DNA of 64,000 bases from JACDAE01 sp963717195 (GCA_963717195.1 CAVQVR010000021.1:248001-312000), one strand, 5' to 3'; shown: positions 35,363 through 49,562, counted from the first letter of the stretch. A program made the numbers and translations. Notes: generated by a model not told the origin, from the sequence alone.

Positions 35363-35875
35363 TCAGAGAGGCTTTACCCGATCTTTGGAACGATGCACGC
35401 GATTGAGTGGTCTCTGGCGAACACGCCACTGTTGTTCCGCACGCTCCAGACGCGCTCTACGTTGCGGGCTCAACTCATATTCCCGATAGATCAATTTGCC
35501 AATCTTCCAGCCTGCATAGCCGCCAGCTACCGCGCCGAATAGAGCAACTGGCCCTGTTGCCCAACCAAGATACCCTCCATTCCCAATTGCGACAGAAATG
35601 AACAGAATCACTGATAAGGTGAGAAACAAACCCGCGACGGTACCCAGACAACATCCAAGAGGACCGCCATTAATCTCTCCCTGCGCTTCTGGTGGCAGCG
35701 TTGATGTCAGAGGATCGACAGGTGCTTCAGACGCTGTCTCAGAAGCAGGAGATGACGTTACGTCAGATGTTTCCAGGTCAGTTGCTTCTGAGACAGGTAG
35801 TGTTTCTTCCGCGTCCTGAGTTGGCTCATAATGATCTCCATTAGTTGGATCAAAAGGTGTGAACACGATAACCAA
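35363..35875 (-). CDS. Membrane protein with glycine-rich TM pair
   Basis: 170 residues: an acidic Ser/Thr/Glu-rich head of about 70 residues, two transmembrane helices (GLFLTLSVILFISVAIG and PVALFGAVAGGYAGWKIG, glycine-zipper-like), and a strongly basic tail. No family recognised. It starts 11 bases after upp on the same strand and is probably co-transcribed with it. Confidence 0.62.
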   Translation of the reverse strand: MVIVFTPFDPTNGDHYEPTQDAEETLPVSEATDLETSDVTSSPASETASEAPVDPLTSTLPPEAQGEINGGPLGCCLGTVAGLFLTLSVILFISVAIGNGGYLGWATGPVALFGAVAGGYAGWKIGKLIYREYELSPQRRARLERAEQQWRVRQRPLNRVHRSKDRVKPL

Positions 35876-35886
35876 ATCCTTTGTCT

Positions 35887-36597
35887 TTAGAATGTACCAA
35901 ACTGGCGGTCTCCCGCGTCACCCAGACCTGGTACGATATAGCCAAGATCATTCAATTCCTCGTCGAGGGCTGCGATGTAGATATCGATATCAGGATGCGC
36001 CTGCGCAAGCTTCAACAGCCCATAGGGAGCTGCGATAATGCCTACATAGGAGAGACGAGAAATGCCGCGCCGCTTGAGAATATTGATAGCGTCTATCGCG
36101 GACCCTCCCGTCGCCAGCATAGGATCGACGGCATAACACACCTGAAGGTTGACCTTATATGGCAACCGGTTATAGTACTCGAGTGCCTGTAGCGTATTCT
36201 CATCACGGCGCAATCCCAGATGCCAGACCTGTGCATCGGAGATAACCTCGCGGAAGCCTTCTGCCAGCCCCAGACCTGCACGCAATATAGGAGTAATGCC
36301 GATACCGCCCGCCAGTTTATAACCCTGCATCGTTGCCAGTGGCGTCTGCGTCTCGCAGGTTTCCAGCGCCAGTGTGGCCGTGGCCTCGTACGCCAACAAT
36401 TCGCCAATCTTTTTCACCAGGCGGTAGAACTCCGGTGATGGTGTATTCTTATCACGTAGGGCCGTGAGCTTATGCGCCATCACCGAGTGCCGTGAAATGT
36501 GGACGCGCGGGAGGCTGAGCACTTCGTCCCTGTTCGGTTGAGCAACCCCTTCCATAGGAAGTCTGGGCTGTCCACTCTGGGCACCTGTATCGATCAT
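35887..36597 (-). CDS. upp: Uracil phosphoribosyltransferase
   Basis: About 236 residues including an N-terminal extension of roughly 25 residues. Converts uracil and PRPP to UMP in pyrimidine salvage. Family features: SRHSVMAHKLTALRD near the start, ILRAGLGLAEGF, the PRPP loop VDPMLATGGSA, and the uracil-binding end GYIVPGLGDAGDRQFGT. AAGGAG before the ATG at 36597 sets the start. Confidence 0.93.
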   Translation of the reverse strand: MIDTGAQSGQPRLPMEGVAQPNRDEVLSLPRVHISRHSVMAHKLTALRDKNTPSPEFYRLVKKIGELLAYEATATLALETCETQTPLATMQGYKLAGGIGITPILRAGLGLAEGFREVISDAQVWHLGLRRDENTLQALEYYNRLPYKVNLQVCYAVDPMLATGGSAIDAINILKRRGISRLSYVGIIAAPYGLLKLAQAHPDIDIYIAALDEELNDLGYIVPGLGDAGDRQFGTF

Positions 36598-36667
36598 GCT
36601 AATTTCTCCTTGCATAGAATTGATCTTCTTTAAATGAAATTGTAACAGACTTGTGAAAAGGCGTCGA

Positions 36668-36700
36668 GTAGGGGCCAGATTTATCGCGCCCAGGGGTCCG
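36668..36700. repeat. Partial GTAGGGGCC repeat
   Basis: GTAGGGGCCAGATTTAT followed by CGCGCCCAGGGG, one arm of the family without a matching inverse arm. Confidence 0.55.
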
Positions 36701-36716
36701 TGTAGAGGGCAAAGGG

Positions 36717-36745
36717 TTGCAGCCTCAGCCTATCTCCCCTATAAT
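36717..36745 (+). promoter_or_regulatory. Promoter for the CoxG-like gene
   Basis: TTGCAG at 36717-36722, a 17-base spacer and TATAAT at 36740-36745, 48 bases before the ATG. Confidence 0.65.
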
Positions 36746-36793
36746 GGCAACAATTCTTCCATCGAACTTATTTGCGTACAAAAGGATTGAGGC

Positions 36794-37471
36794 ATGAATA
36801 TTGAGGGGACATACACCTTTCAGTCGAAGCTGACTGAGATACGCCAGAGCCTGACGAAGCAAGAGGTGCTACAACAAGCTATACCTGGCCTGGAAAAGCT
36901 GGAAATGGTTGCACAAAACCGTTACACAGTTATCATACATATTCAATATCCGCCACTGGCCGGCACCTATCAAGGACAGGTCTCGATTATAGAAGACCAG
37001 CAACCAGCTTCTTATCGCCTTTTTATTGAAAGTAGCGGGGGGCCTAATACCATCACGGGCGTTGGCAGCATTCAGTTGAATGAGCTTGGTGAGAACACTA
37101 CCGTTATCTATAAAGGGACGTTGACACTTAGCAAACGCGGCACACGCCTGACACCTGTCGTTACCAGGGGAGCTGTAAAGCTACTGATTCAACAATTTTT
37201 TACTTCCCTATCCGACCAGGTGCGTGCAGATCATGCGAGCTTTACAGAAGACGGCACAGACGCAACTACAGAGATGGTTCTATCCTATTCCACACCTGTC
37301 GACCAGAAAATACTATCTTCTGTCGCACACAAAATTGTGCGCCTCCTTGGATTAGGCAAGGACAATGTTCTACAGGAAGAGATGTGGACGGAACGCATAC
37401 GACGAGTTAGCCTCATCGCAGGCTTCTTGCTATTGGTATGGATTGGAACACGATTACCACGCAAAAGGTGA
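36794..37471 (+). CDS. CoxG-like SRPBCC-fold protein with C-terminal membrane anchor
   Basis: 225 residues. The first 150 match the CoxG pattern: MNIEGTYTF at the start, QQAIPGLEKLE, PPLAGTYQGQVS, a YRLFIESSG strand, and TVIYKGTLTL. The helical end ITRGAVK/LIQQFF closes the cavity. A single hydrophobic helix (LIAGFLLLVWIG) and basic tail anchor it. CoxG proteins recruit CO dehydrogenase to membranes in some bacteria, but no cox genes are nearby, so a general lipid or quinone-binding role is equally possible. Confidence 0.78.
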   Translation: MNIEGTYTFQSKLTEIRQSLTKQEVLQQAIPGLEKLEMVAQNRYTVIIHIQYPPLAGTYQGQVSIIEDQQPASYRLFIESSGGPNTITGVGSIQLNELGENTTVIYKGTLTLSKRGTRLTPVVTRGAVKLLIQQFFTSLSDQVRADHASFTEDGTDATTEMVLSYSTPVDQKILSSVAHKIVRLLGLGKDNVLQEEMWTERIRRVSLIAGFLLLVWIGTRLPRKR

Positions 37472-37477
37472 TAGCGC

Positions 37478-38674
37478 CTACTTGTCCATCATTGAGCGCA
37501 GGCGGGCCTTCCAGTCATTGTCATTATCGGAGGAGGGTTGGTCGGGAGCTTCCACACTCCAGCTCCGTGTACCATCCGCCGCCTTGATACCGGGAGCACG
37601 TCGGAGCTCTCCCCCCTTATCATTCAGGTTGCGCAAAGCGGTCCACGCGGCTTTGCGCACATCCTGTACGGGGTCATTGAGCAACGAGCGAATAGCCTCT
37701 TCCGCCACTTTTACGTCCATACGTCCCAACGCTCGTGCGCTTGCCGCCCGCTCGTCTGAGGTTGCAGCTTGCAACAGAGGGATAATATCAGGCACCAGCT
37801 GGAGCAATACCAGATCGCTGATCAGTCGTAGCAAACGATTCCGGCGCATAGGATGCGTGAGGTGAGCCAGAGCTGTACGACAATCGCTATAGATTTGCGC
37901 TTTGTTTTTAATGATACCCTTTGCCCTTGCTTCAGCCACGGCCACCTCTGGAGAGAGAGATGCAGTCCCACGCAAAAATGGCTCAATCCACACAGCGACT
38001 TCGTCTGGTTGATCGCTATTTTCATGGAGCTGTAAGATAGGATGAAAATACTGATCAAGCCAGTAATAGAGAGCCAGCGTAACTTCTGCGTCACGAGCTG
38101 CGTAAGCGATCATCGCAGGAGGCAAGGGACGACGCGTCCAATCTGTACGTTGCAAGCTTTTATCCAGGCGCATATGAAATGCACGCTGCAACATCGATGC
38201 CAGAGACGATTCATGTTGACCAAAAATCGAGCGACAGGCCGCTTCCAGATCATAATAATGGACAACATTTAGCCCCCGCTCGGCCATCACACGCATATCC
38301 CCCCCTGCACCATGCAGTAGCACGACAATAGCAGGGTCACCGACTACATCAATTAAAGGGGAAAGATCTTGCAGACGCAACGCATCCACCACGAAACAGT
38401 GCTTATCAATCGCAAGTTGCAGCAACGCCAGACGTGGAACCATCGTTCCCCCCGCTCCTTGAACACGAGAACGTGCCTGGGTAAATTCGGCGTCAATTGC
38501 TACCACATGTGACGTTGTGAGAACGTTGACGGCATGCAATAATTGCTCTTTGCGGTCAACCCAGACACGCTCCCCCTTCGGTGGTAGCTGGCCAGGAGGA
38601 GGCGTAGGCCCAAGATACCCCGGCTGCACAGGATCCTGGTCCTCTGGCTCTGTCAGCGGTACATCTTTGCTCAA
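37478..38674 (-). CDS. RNase D-like 3-5 exonuclease fused to HEAT repeats
   Basis: 398 residues. The DEDDy exonuclease domain has DAEFTQ (Exo I), LLHGAGGDMRVM (Exo II) and YAARDAEVTL (Exo III), all acidic residues kept. Instead of the usual HRDC domains, the C-terminal third has HEAT-like helices (LLQAATSDERAASARALG, LLNDPVQDVRKAAWTAL). A proline-rich N-terminal extension precedes the nuclease. RNase D trims tRNA 3-prime ends; the substrate here may differ. The start is TTG with GGTGG upstream. Confidence 0.85.
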   Translation of the reverse strand: MSKDVPLTEPEDQDPVQPGYLGPTPPPGQLPPKGERVWVDRKEQLLHAVNVLTTSHVVAIDAEFTQARSRVQGAGGTMVPRLALLQLAIDKHCFVVDALRLQDLSPLIDVVGDPAIVVLLHGAGGDMRVMAERGLNVVHYYDLEAACRSIFGQHESSLASMLQRAFHMRLDKSLQRTDWTRRPLPPAMIAYAARDAEVTLALYYWLDQYFHPILQLHENSDQPDEVAVWIEPFLRGTASLSPEVAVAEARAKGIIKNKAQIYSDCRTALAHLTHPMRRNRLLRLISDLVLLQLVPDIIPLLQAATSDERAASARALGRMDVKVAEEAIRSLLNDPVQDVRKAAWTALRNLNDKGGELRRAPGIKAADGTRSWSVEAPDQPSSDNDNDWKARLRSMMDK

Positions 38675-38925
38675 TGAGCCACCATTCTACCTTCTAACGT
38701 AAATTGATAATGCTGTGTATACACTATAGCAGATTTCTCAGCAAACGTATAGAGTATCTTTCAAGACATAGTTTGATGAGGTCGCTTCTACCCGATCTTT
38801 ACTTATTGCCCATTCAATTGACCATTCAGCTTTCCCCGTGTATACTAAAGCACGCAAGAAACAAGTTAGTTTTGAATGTTTCTTTTGATCAGTTTAAGAA
38901 TACTACAATTTTGAGGATATTGCCA

Positions 38926-39508
38926 TTGCTTGACGAAATTTTAGCAAACAACACACGCTTCCTTCAGGAACATACATTGTCGCCTATCGGCCACGCTCCA
39001 CGCAAACATACGGCTCTGGTAACCTGTATGGATTGCCGCCTGGTCACGATGTTTGAGGAGGCTCTGGGTCTGCAACGTGGAGACGTGCTGGAAGTTACGA
39101 ACCGCCGGTGCTACTATTCCTGAAGCTGACCGTCCCCACGCAGCAAACGACCTGATTCGCTCACTTGCAGGCGGCATTTACCTGCTCGGTGTACGCAAAG
39201 TTCTGGTCATTGGCCATACTGAATGCGGCCTGGGCCATGTCAATCCAGTTGCATTGACTGCTTCCATGCAAGCTCTGGGCGTAGATCCACAAAAGCTGAT
39301 ACAAGAAGAGGGCCTTAGCGATATGAATGGCCTGATGCGCTGGCTCGGTGCTTTCCAGGACGTGCATGTGAATGTCAAAGAGGTTGTTGACGCAATTCGC
39401 AACAGCCCCTATCTACCACGCATTCCGGTGCACGGACTGGTGATCGATATCAACAGCGGTAAATTGACACTCATTGATCGCGATGCCAGAGAGGCAGGTT
39501 TGACGTAA
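38926..39508 (+). pseudogene. Beta-class carbonic anhydrase, split by a +1 frameshift
   Basis: The first frame gives LDEILANNTRFL and the zinc motif TCMDCRL, then derails after GDVLEVTN. An extra C at 39102-39103 explains this: removing it gives NAGATIPEAD, the conserved carbonic anhydrase motif. The second frame carries GHTECGLG (zinc His and Cys) and runs to 39508. The repaired protein is about 193 residues, normal for the small beta class that interconverts CO2 and bicarbonate. TTG 38926 with GAGGA upstream is the likely start; the frame is open further back. A sequencing error is possible. Confidence 0.85.
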
Positions 39509-39520
39509 TACATGCTAAAA

Positions 39521-39566
39521 AAGCATAAAAACATCCGCTTTTATTCAAGCGGATGTTTTTATGCTT
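39521..39566. terminator. Bidirectional terminator between carbonic anhydrase and 23S rRNA
   Basis: Perfect 20-base arms at 39521-39540 and 39547-39566 with a 6-base loop and T/A-rich arm ends. It can stop the carbonic anhydrase transcript and, in reverse, the rRNA operon. Confidence 0.85.
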
Positions 39567-39637
39567 TACACATTATTTAAAACCGAATACTATTCTTTCC
39601 TCAATTTTGTCGAGAGTAAGAGAAGCAGTTTCACGAT

Positions 39638-44303
<4,666 letters not shown>

Positions 44304-44596
44304 GTTGTTATATCATAGACCCACGTCGGAGCCTACAAAAAAGCATGTTGAGTTGCGACCATGGCCAAGTTACGTTGTTGTTGTTACTTGACTTGATTTG
44401 CAGATTAATATCTCTTCCCCCCTTGCTTGAGGCGGGAAAAGGGTTGACAGAAAACTGCTTGACAAACAGTTTGCTTGTTCTGCTTTCCACTCTTCAATTG
44501 TTAAGGTAGCAGTGGCAGAGAAACCTGCGAGCATTGCTGCTCTTTGGTGTTCTGCGTTCAAACGACTCATATCGTTCGTTTGTGTACTGTAGACGT

Positions 44597-44625
44597 AGTA
44601 TCGCATATCTTTCGCACGATGTCAA
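44597..44625 (-). promoter_or_regulatory. rRNA operon promoter, proximal
   Basis: On the minus strand TTGACA (44625-44620), a 17-base spacer and GATACT (44602-44597). The leader to 16S is about 290 bases. Confidence 0.75.
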
Positions 44626-44880
44626 GAGGTTTTCTGACGAATTTTTCTTGACTTCAGAAATCTCCGATCCCTGGTTTATCGCTGTCACCAGAAGAGACAA
44701 CAAGGTCACACATGAGGCCAAAAAGGCCACAGGAAAACCGCGAAGGTTTTGTGTGTGACAGAGGGTGATTGGTAATCCCTGAGGAGCCACATTAGCGTGG
44801 CACAGGCTACAAGCGTGCGTCTGGACAGGAGCACCTACTCACAGGGGAGCACGGTGATTGTCTCTCGTAGCGGCTTTGAT

Positions 44881-44909
44881 ACTATGCCATATCTTGCTAG
44901 ATTTGTCAA
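44881..44909 (-). promoter_or_regulatory. rRNA operon promoter, distal
   Basis: On the minus strand TTGACA (44909-44904), a 17-base spacer and CATAGT (44886-44881). The spacer shares an AAGATATG block with the proximal promoter, as expected for tandem rrn promoters. Confidence 0.55.
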
Positions 44910-44951
44910 GGGTTTTTTGATGAGTTTTTGAAATCGCTTCAAGCGAGAGGA

Positions 44952-45905
44952 TTATTCCCCTCGCCTGAAAACAAACGCACAACAACACAACAACAGCATC
45001 CCCAATAACGAACTTCCTAGAAGTAGATCAGAATGCTGTCCTGCCTTCAGCACAGTTCCTCTACTACTATCTTTATGAGTAGTACTTCTGCCACATGCCA
45101 CATTCCCATGTACATGGTCATTCTTCTTATCACTACTCTTTTTGCCACTCTTAACTAAAGGCGAGACAGGATCTCTCAGCGTTCTCTTTTGCCGCAGGCT
45201 GCTTGTAAATTGAGTCGTAGGAGTCGCCAACGTACCAGGCGTATCACCAGTAATTACAATGGCTGGCATATTGCTGACGGCGGTTGCGTCAGCAGGCGTC
45301 GTTGTCGCGATCACCTCAGCAGTTGCAACTGGCACTGTTGTTGGTTGAATGATTGGAGTCGCTATCGGTAACATAGGTGGAGCTACAGGAACGGCCTCTG
45401 TAGCTTGTGAAACGGGAGTTGCGACTACCTTCTCTTTTAGCTTATTTCCAGAATGCAGCTTACCTTTTTTTGCCAGTACAGCTTTTGGATGCACATGTCT
45501 CCGTTCGCTGCGCCTCTTTCCCAAATCATTCTTCCCAGAATATGCCACTACGTTCTGAGGCATAGCCGTCGTCCCTTGCGACGCAATAACCGCAGGTGCC
45601 TGGACACATGATGGTTGCATAATCACTTTTGTTGCCGTAGGCGTCACGCCTGCAGTTCCAATAACACTCATGGGTGTATTCTCTGCTACTACAATTCTAC
45701 GAGAATTACTCATTGCTGGCAAGCGTGCTCTTTTTATCCCTTGCTCCTGCGCTCCTGCAAACGGAGACCAGGCCGAACTATTGAGTGCAAATAGAAATAA
45801 GGATGCGCTACTACTGATAAAAAGGATTGTAAAAACTACCTTTACCATCCTCTGTCTGCTTTCGCCAGGATCCTGATTCCATAAAGCCATAATTGTATTG
45901 AGCAT
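44952..45905 (-). CDS. Low-complexity surface-like protein with TM helices at both ends
   Basis: About 317 residues from the ATG with GAGAGGAAG upstream. One hydrophobic helix near residues 21-43 works as a signal or anchor. The centre is rich in Thr, Ala, Pro and Val (ATPIIQPTTVPVATAEV), then Lys/Ser-rich. The end has a second hydrophobic helix (LLLGSSLLGMLLLCCCAFVF) and RRGE, laid out like a sortase or rhombosortase tail but without LPXTG. It is probably exposed outside the membrane. Function unknown; lysine-rich segments could be crosslinked by the nearby transglutaminase, as speculation. Confidence 0.65.
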   Translation of the reverse strand: MLNTIMALWNQDPGESRQRMVKVVFTILFISSSASLFLFALNSSAWSPFAGAQEQGIKRARLPAMSNSRRIVVAENTPMSVIGTAGVTPTATKVIMQPSCVQAPAVIASQGTTAMPQNVVAYSGKNDLGKRRSERRHVHPKAVLAKKGKLHSGNKLKEKVVATPVSQATEAVPVAPPMLPIATPIIQPTTVPVATAEVIATTTPADATAVSNMPAIVITGDTPGTLATPTTQFTSSLRQKRTLRDPVSPLVKSGKKSSDKKNDHVHGNVACGRSTTHKDSSRGTVLKAGQHSDLLLGSSLLGMLLLCCCAFVFRRGE

Positions 45906-46176
45906 AGTTAGCTTCCTCTCTCCACACAACCAACCTACTTATTAGAAAACTCGATGAGCGCCAGTGGGTCAGAGTTTCGGATTGCGTATTATTAGCAGTT
46001 ATATGCATATCGTAAGAACTGGTCTTTGTAGAAGGATAGAGCTGACGAACTCTGGCATTGGTTCGTTCATTCCACGGTTCCTTGTGATAGCGAAGCAAAA
46101 TGGCATCCAGGTACATAGTGCATTCTAGCGGGAAGCGTATCTCAAATAGTTCACGTTTCGCCCAGCTCTCGCTCAT
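45811..46176 (-). CDS. Small protein of unknown function
   Basis: About 121 residues. Its ATG overlaps the stop of the upstream PH-like gene (TGATG), a strong sign of coupling. The first 70 residues look protein-like (FEIRFPLECTMYLDAILLRYHKEP); the last 30 overlap the start of the downstream surface protein by 95 bases. This long overlap suggests either a frameshift near its end or a wrong downstream start. No family recognised. Confidence 0.45.
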   Translation of the reverse strand: MSESWAKRELFEIRFPLECTMYLDAILLRYHKEPWNERTNARVRQLYPSTKTSSYDMHITANNTQSETLTHWRSSSFLISRLVVWREEANYAQYNYGFMESGSWRKQTEDGKGSFYNPFYQ

Positions 46177-47003
46177 CACCGCAATCGCTCCTGGAGGCGC
46201 GAGACATGCAAAAGACGGCTATAGTCAAGAACAAGTTGGCGTCGACGCCCAATATAGATCATACGCCTGTCTGTTAGAATCAGCATTCCCTGGTCTTTGG
46301 CACGATAAACGGGTTGCCTCGCACCTGGAAGTGGTTCTTCGCATAATGTCGCATGGGTATAATAATGGGCACATTCGTCAGCGAGTAAGCGCGTCGGCAC
46401 ATAGACTTGAGGCAATGTCGTGGCTTGCAAACGTAAGGCTAATTGCTCGACATCAAAGCCATGTTCACGCCGCGCTCGCTCGGCCTGTATGCGCTTCATT
46501 CTACGCTGGCGTTGCTCCTGACCTATCAGTTGCCAGCGTGGTATCTTAAACGACGAGGCCTTTTTCTGCCCTTCCTGGCTATTCTCCCTGGTCACACAAT
46601 CAGTGACACGGGATGCCAGTTGAACCTTTCCAACCTGGAGCACTTCATCGGTATGACGATTCTCTTTTGTCACATCCATGAACCACTGAGATTGACCAAC
46701 GCGGTTTTTATCGACAACAGGGACCCCCGCTTCAGGAGTCTGCAGGCAACAAAAAGCATCCAGGTATGACGCTGCCCGTTGCGCTGTCTCAGTGGATGCA
46801 ATACCACGCAATACCACTTTCTTCTGTTTGAAAGAGAGATCGAGACGTGCAGAGGACACTCCCACCATACGATAATACATTGGATGCACGGCGATGAGGT
46901 CCATCAACGCATAAGAGGTGCCTCCAATATCCAGGTGATCATCATACAGACGCATCACCTGGCCCCACCCATACACACATTCGATTATAGGGTCAAACAA
47001 CAT
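46176..47003 (-). CDS. PH-like domain protein, unknown function
   Basis: 275 residues. Two beta-rich segments look like bacterial PH/GRAM-type folds: an N-terminal one (YDDHLDIGGTSYALMDL, then LDLSFKQKKVVLRG) and a C-terminal one (GMLILTDRRMIYIGRRRQLVLDY, given in parts: GMLILTDRRMIYIG, RRRQLVLDYSRL). A basic helix (QEQRQRRMKRIQAERARRE) joins them. It is cytoplasmic. Between the transglutaminase gene and the surface-like gene on the same strand. Confidence 0.6.
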   Translation of the reverse strand: MLFDPIIECVYGWGQVMRLYDDHLDIGGTSYALMDLIAVHPMYYRMVGVSSARLDLSFKQKKVVLRGIASTETAQRAASYLDAFCCLQTPEAGVPVVDKNRVGQSQWFMDVTKENRHTDEVLQVGKVQLASRVTDCVTRENSQEGQKKASSFKIPRWQLIGQEQRQRRMKRIQAERARREHGFDVEQLALRLQATTLPQVYVPTRLLADECAHYYTHATLCEEPLPGARQPVYRAKDQGMLILTDRRMIYIGRRRQLVLDYSRLLHVSRLQERLR

Positions 47004-47138
47004 CTTACCACCTTTTCCCCACGGTAATACAAGAATAGAGAATTACAAACATTGTCTTCTCACATAAGGAAAACGAGGTACTTGCTGCTTCGTAACATAC
47101 ATCTATATATCCGTAGATGTAATACAACTACTTACGTA

Positions 47139-49562
47139 TTATTTCTTTACTCTACGTAATAGCAACCGTAAAAATAGGCTACGCAACGGTGATGCCAGGT
47201 GTCGCTTCGTCTCATTCTCTGGCGCGAAAGGCATTTGCCTGGCTGGCCCCCAACGGTCATGTACGAAGAGCTGTGTCAAATGCCAGAGGGAAGGCGCTTG
47301 TTGTGGGAAGTGATTGCCGAGCATATTACTATATTCATAAGGAGTCTGAGAGGCCTGGGGGGCCAGCCCTGCCCAACTGGCGATACGGCATAGACGCCAA
47401 AACATGGCCGCAACAAAGCCATTTTCGGCGTAAAGGTTGCGCCACCAATATGAGACCATTGCCGCCAGAAAAATTATGATGGACACGAACAAAACGAGAA
47501 TTGACAGACCCATCAGTACACTCTGATTGATGGCCGCACTTTGCCCTTTCGCAGGTTGGTTCACTGGAGGTTTCATAGATGGTTGAGGCGTTGGATGGGG
47601 CTGATTCTTCGGCGTAACGTTAGCTGGTAGTGGTGTTGCGGTTGCGAGCGGTGTGGGTCTCGCCGGGGCCTTCGTCGAGGTAGGCTGCGTCGAAGAAGCG
47701 GGGGTAGCGTTGAAGGCAAAACCTGGCGTCGGGTCAAAATTCACCCAGCCAAAACTGGGCAGATATGCCTGCACCCAGCTGTGAGCATCCTGACCATCCA
47801 CCGACCAGACATGGTGTGCCACATCTAAATGTCCCTGGCTAAAGCCATTCACTATACGTGTAGGAATACCCAGTTGACGTGCCATTACCACCATAGCAGT
47901 TGCATAATATGTGCAATAGCCACTACGCGTCTTTAATAGCCAATCGACGACATCCGTATTGCCAGGAATTGGGGGATTACTAACCGAATACGTGAACATG
48001 GTCTGGTCACTCAAATGTGCCTCCAACATCTTAAGTGCGCTATAGGCATTCGTCGCACCTTGCGTCCATTGTTTCATCACATTCTGTACATTGGACGACA
48101 GATCCTGCGGCACCTGCATATAATCCATGGCAAGGGTTGCGTAGTTTTTATCATCATGCCAGACATTCGGTGCCACTGCAGGCAATGGGACTCCTGATAA
48201 TGCGGCACTGTTGTCTGTCGTCATTAGCGAAACAACATTATAGCTTTCTTTCTTTGCCAGGGGGCTCTGCTGCACCCATGCACCAGCCGTACCATCGCTG
48301 TATAGCACAGTAGCAGTATCAAAGCTTATTGGCTGAGGTGGACCAAAAATATAATGGTCTGGTCCACCTGGAGGCTGCACAATAGTGATGCCAGTCGTCA
48401 CCTGAATATTATCAGCTCGATCGATATCAACTGGCATCAACTCGTTTGCATTGTAATTTTGTGTGTTGATCAACGATGTTGTCCAGGTATGCCCATCAAA
48501 ATGATTGTAGGTAAAACCTTCGAGATAGCGCGGCTGCATACCCGTGCTGGTATAGTACAATACTTCACCCGTTGGAAGGCGAACGTTGCCACTGATTGTT
48601 AATTGGTTGCTGAAAAAATTGCTTGGTGCCTGGTAGGGCTGTGTAAGCGAACCAACGTTCTGCAATGTGGCATGCCCATTGAGGATATTATTCCAGGCAT
48701 TGTCCAGCTGATTCCAGAATACCTTCCCATTTGCAGTTTGATTCTGCATCGGTAGGAACCAGCTCACCAGTAGCACAATCAGCGTTAACACAGAAGCAAT
48801 CTGCATACAACGCCGTACCATACTACGCATCCAGAGAGCGTCCGTGTAGAGCCCCTCCATCACCCAATTCTGGATCTGAGAGACCAGCTGCACGCGTGCG
48901 ATCAGCAGAATCAGAGCACCTGCCAGGATAACTACCAGAAACGTCAGGTCTTTCCTGGCATAATTGAGATTTACCAACAGAATAGAACAATAGACCAGAG
49001 CAACCAGCCACGGCAAATGCGCACGGTAGACCAGCCAGCCGCCAAAGTACCCAAGAAAGAAACAGAGGAAAGCAAGGTAGAAGAAAAAAACAACCTCACT
49101 GTTAGGAATCATGCCAGCAACTACGGTGCCAGTAATCGCAGCACGCAACCCTCCCAGTACACGTATCCAGTTCATGTGGAAAGCGACAACGCTGGTCAAC
49201 CAGACCGCCAACCAGTGCCCCAGGAGACATGCTCCCAGATGTAATACTGCCTGTGGCAATTTAGAGAGTTTAGCTACTCCAAGACCTACCAACAGACCAA
49301 TTGCGGGGCTCCATAGTAATACCATACTATGATCCACCCAGTTCGCAGCGATTATCGACCAGACAACACTATATAATGCTATCGCTAGAAGCAATAGAGG
49401 CAACCAGCCTTCAGCAGGAGCTAGATGGCGTGATAAGGATCGTGAAGGCACTTTCGCCGTATGTTGCCCGGTCCCTGACATGTGAGGTTGGAAGACCACT
49501 TCATACTTTACCCGACTTTCCCCTCCCGGTACTCGCTTTTCGTCAACGACACCTGACCGCAT
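47139..49562 (-). CDS. Membrane-bound transglutaminase-like protein (TgpA type)
   Basis: About 807 residues. Six or so N-terminal transmembrane helices, a periplasmic/extracellular transglutaminase core with the Cys in TRSGYCTYYATAMV, His in DAHSWVQAYL and Asp in NFDPTPGF, then a Thr/Pro-rich linker, one more transmembrane helix and a cytoplasmic helical tail. This is the TgpA/DUF3488-DUF4129 layout. Such proteins are cysteine proteases or crosslinkers at the cell surface. AAGGAG lies seven bases before ATG 49562. The interval 49563-49847 shows nothing that I can name. Confidence 0.88.
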   Translation of the reverse strand: MRSGVVDEKRVPGGESRVKYEVVFQPHMSGTGQHTAKVPSRSLSRHLAPAEGWLPLLLLAIALYSVVWSIIAANWVDHSMVLLWSPAIGLLVGLGVAKLSKLPQAVLHLGACLLGHWLAVWLTSVVAFHMNWIRVLGGLRAAITGTVVAGMIPNSEVVFFFYLAFLCFFLGYFGGWLVYRAHLPWLVALVYCSILLVNLNYARKDLTFLVVILAGALILLIARVQLVSQIQNWVMEGLYTDALWMRSMVRRCMQIASVLTLIVLLVSWFLPMQNQTANGKVFWNQLDNAWNNILNGHATLQNVGSLTQPYQAPSNFFSNQLTISGNVRLPTGEVLYYTSTGMQPRYLEGFTYNHFDGHTWTTSLINTQNYNANELMPVDIDRADNIQVTTGITIVQPPGGPDHYIFGPPQPISFDTATVLYSDGTAGAWVQQSPLAKKESYNVVSLMTTDNSAALSGVPLPAVAPNVWHDDKNYATLAMDYMQVPQDLSSNVQNVMKQWTQGATNAYSALKMLEAHLSDQTMFTYSVSNPPIPGNTDVVDWLLKTRSGYCTYYATAMVVMARQLGIPTRIVNGFSQGHLDVAHHVWSVDGQDAHSWVQAYLPSFGWVNFDPTPGFAFNATPASSTQPTSTKAPARPTPLATATPLPANVTPKNQPHPTPQPSMKPPVNQPAKGQSAAINQSVLMGLSILVLFVSIIIFLAAMVSYWWRNLYAENGFVAAMFWRLCRIASWAGLAPQASQTPYEYSNMLGNHFPQQAPSLWHLTQLFVHDRWGPARQMPFAPENETKRHLASPLRSLFLRLLLRRVKK

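Noticed and set aside
44440..44470. Two TTGACA boxes on the plus strand upstream of 16S
   Set aside because: They point away from the rRNA genes and no plus-strand gene follows; probably chance or part of leader structure.
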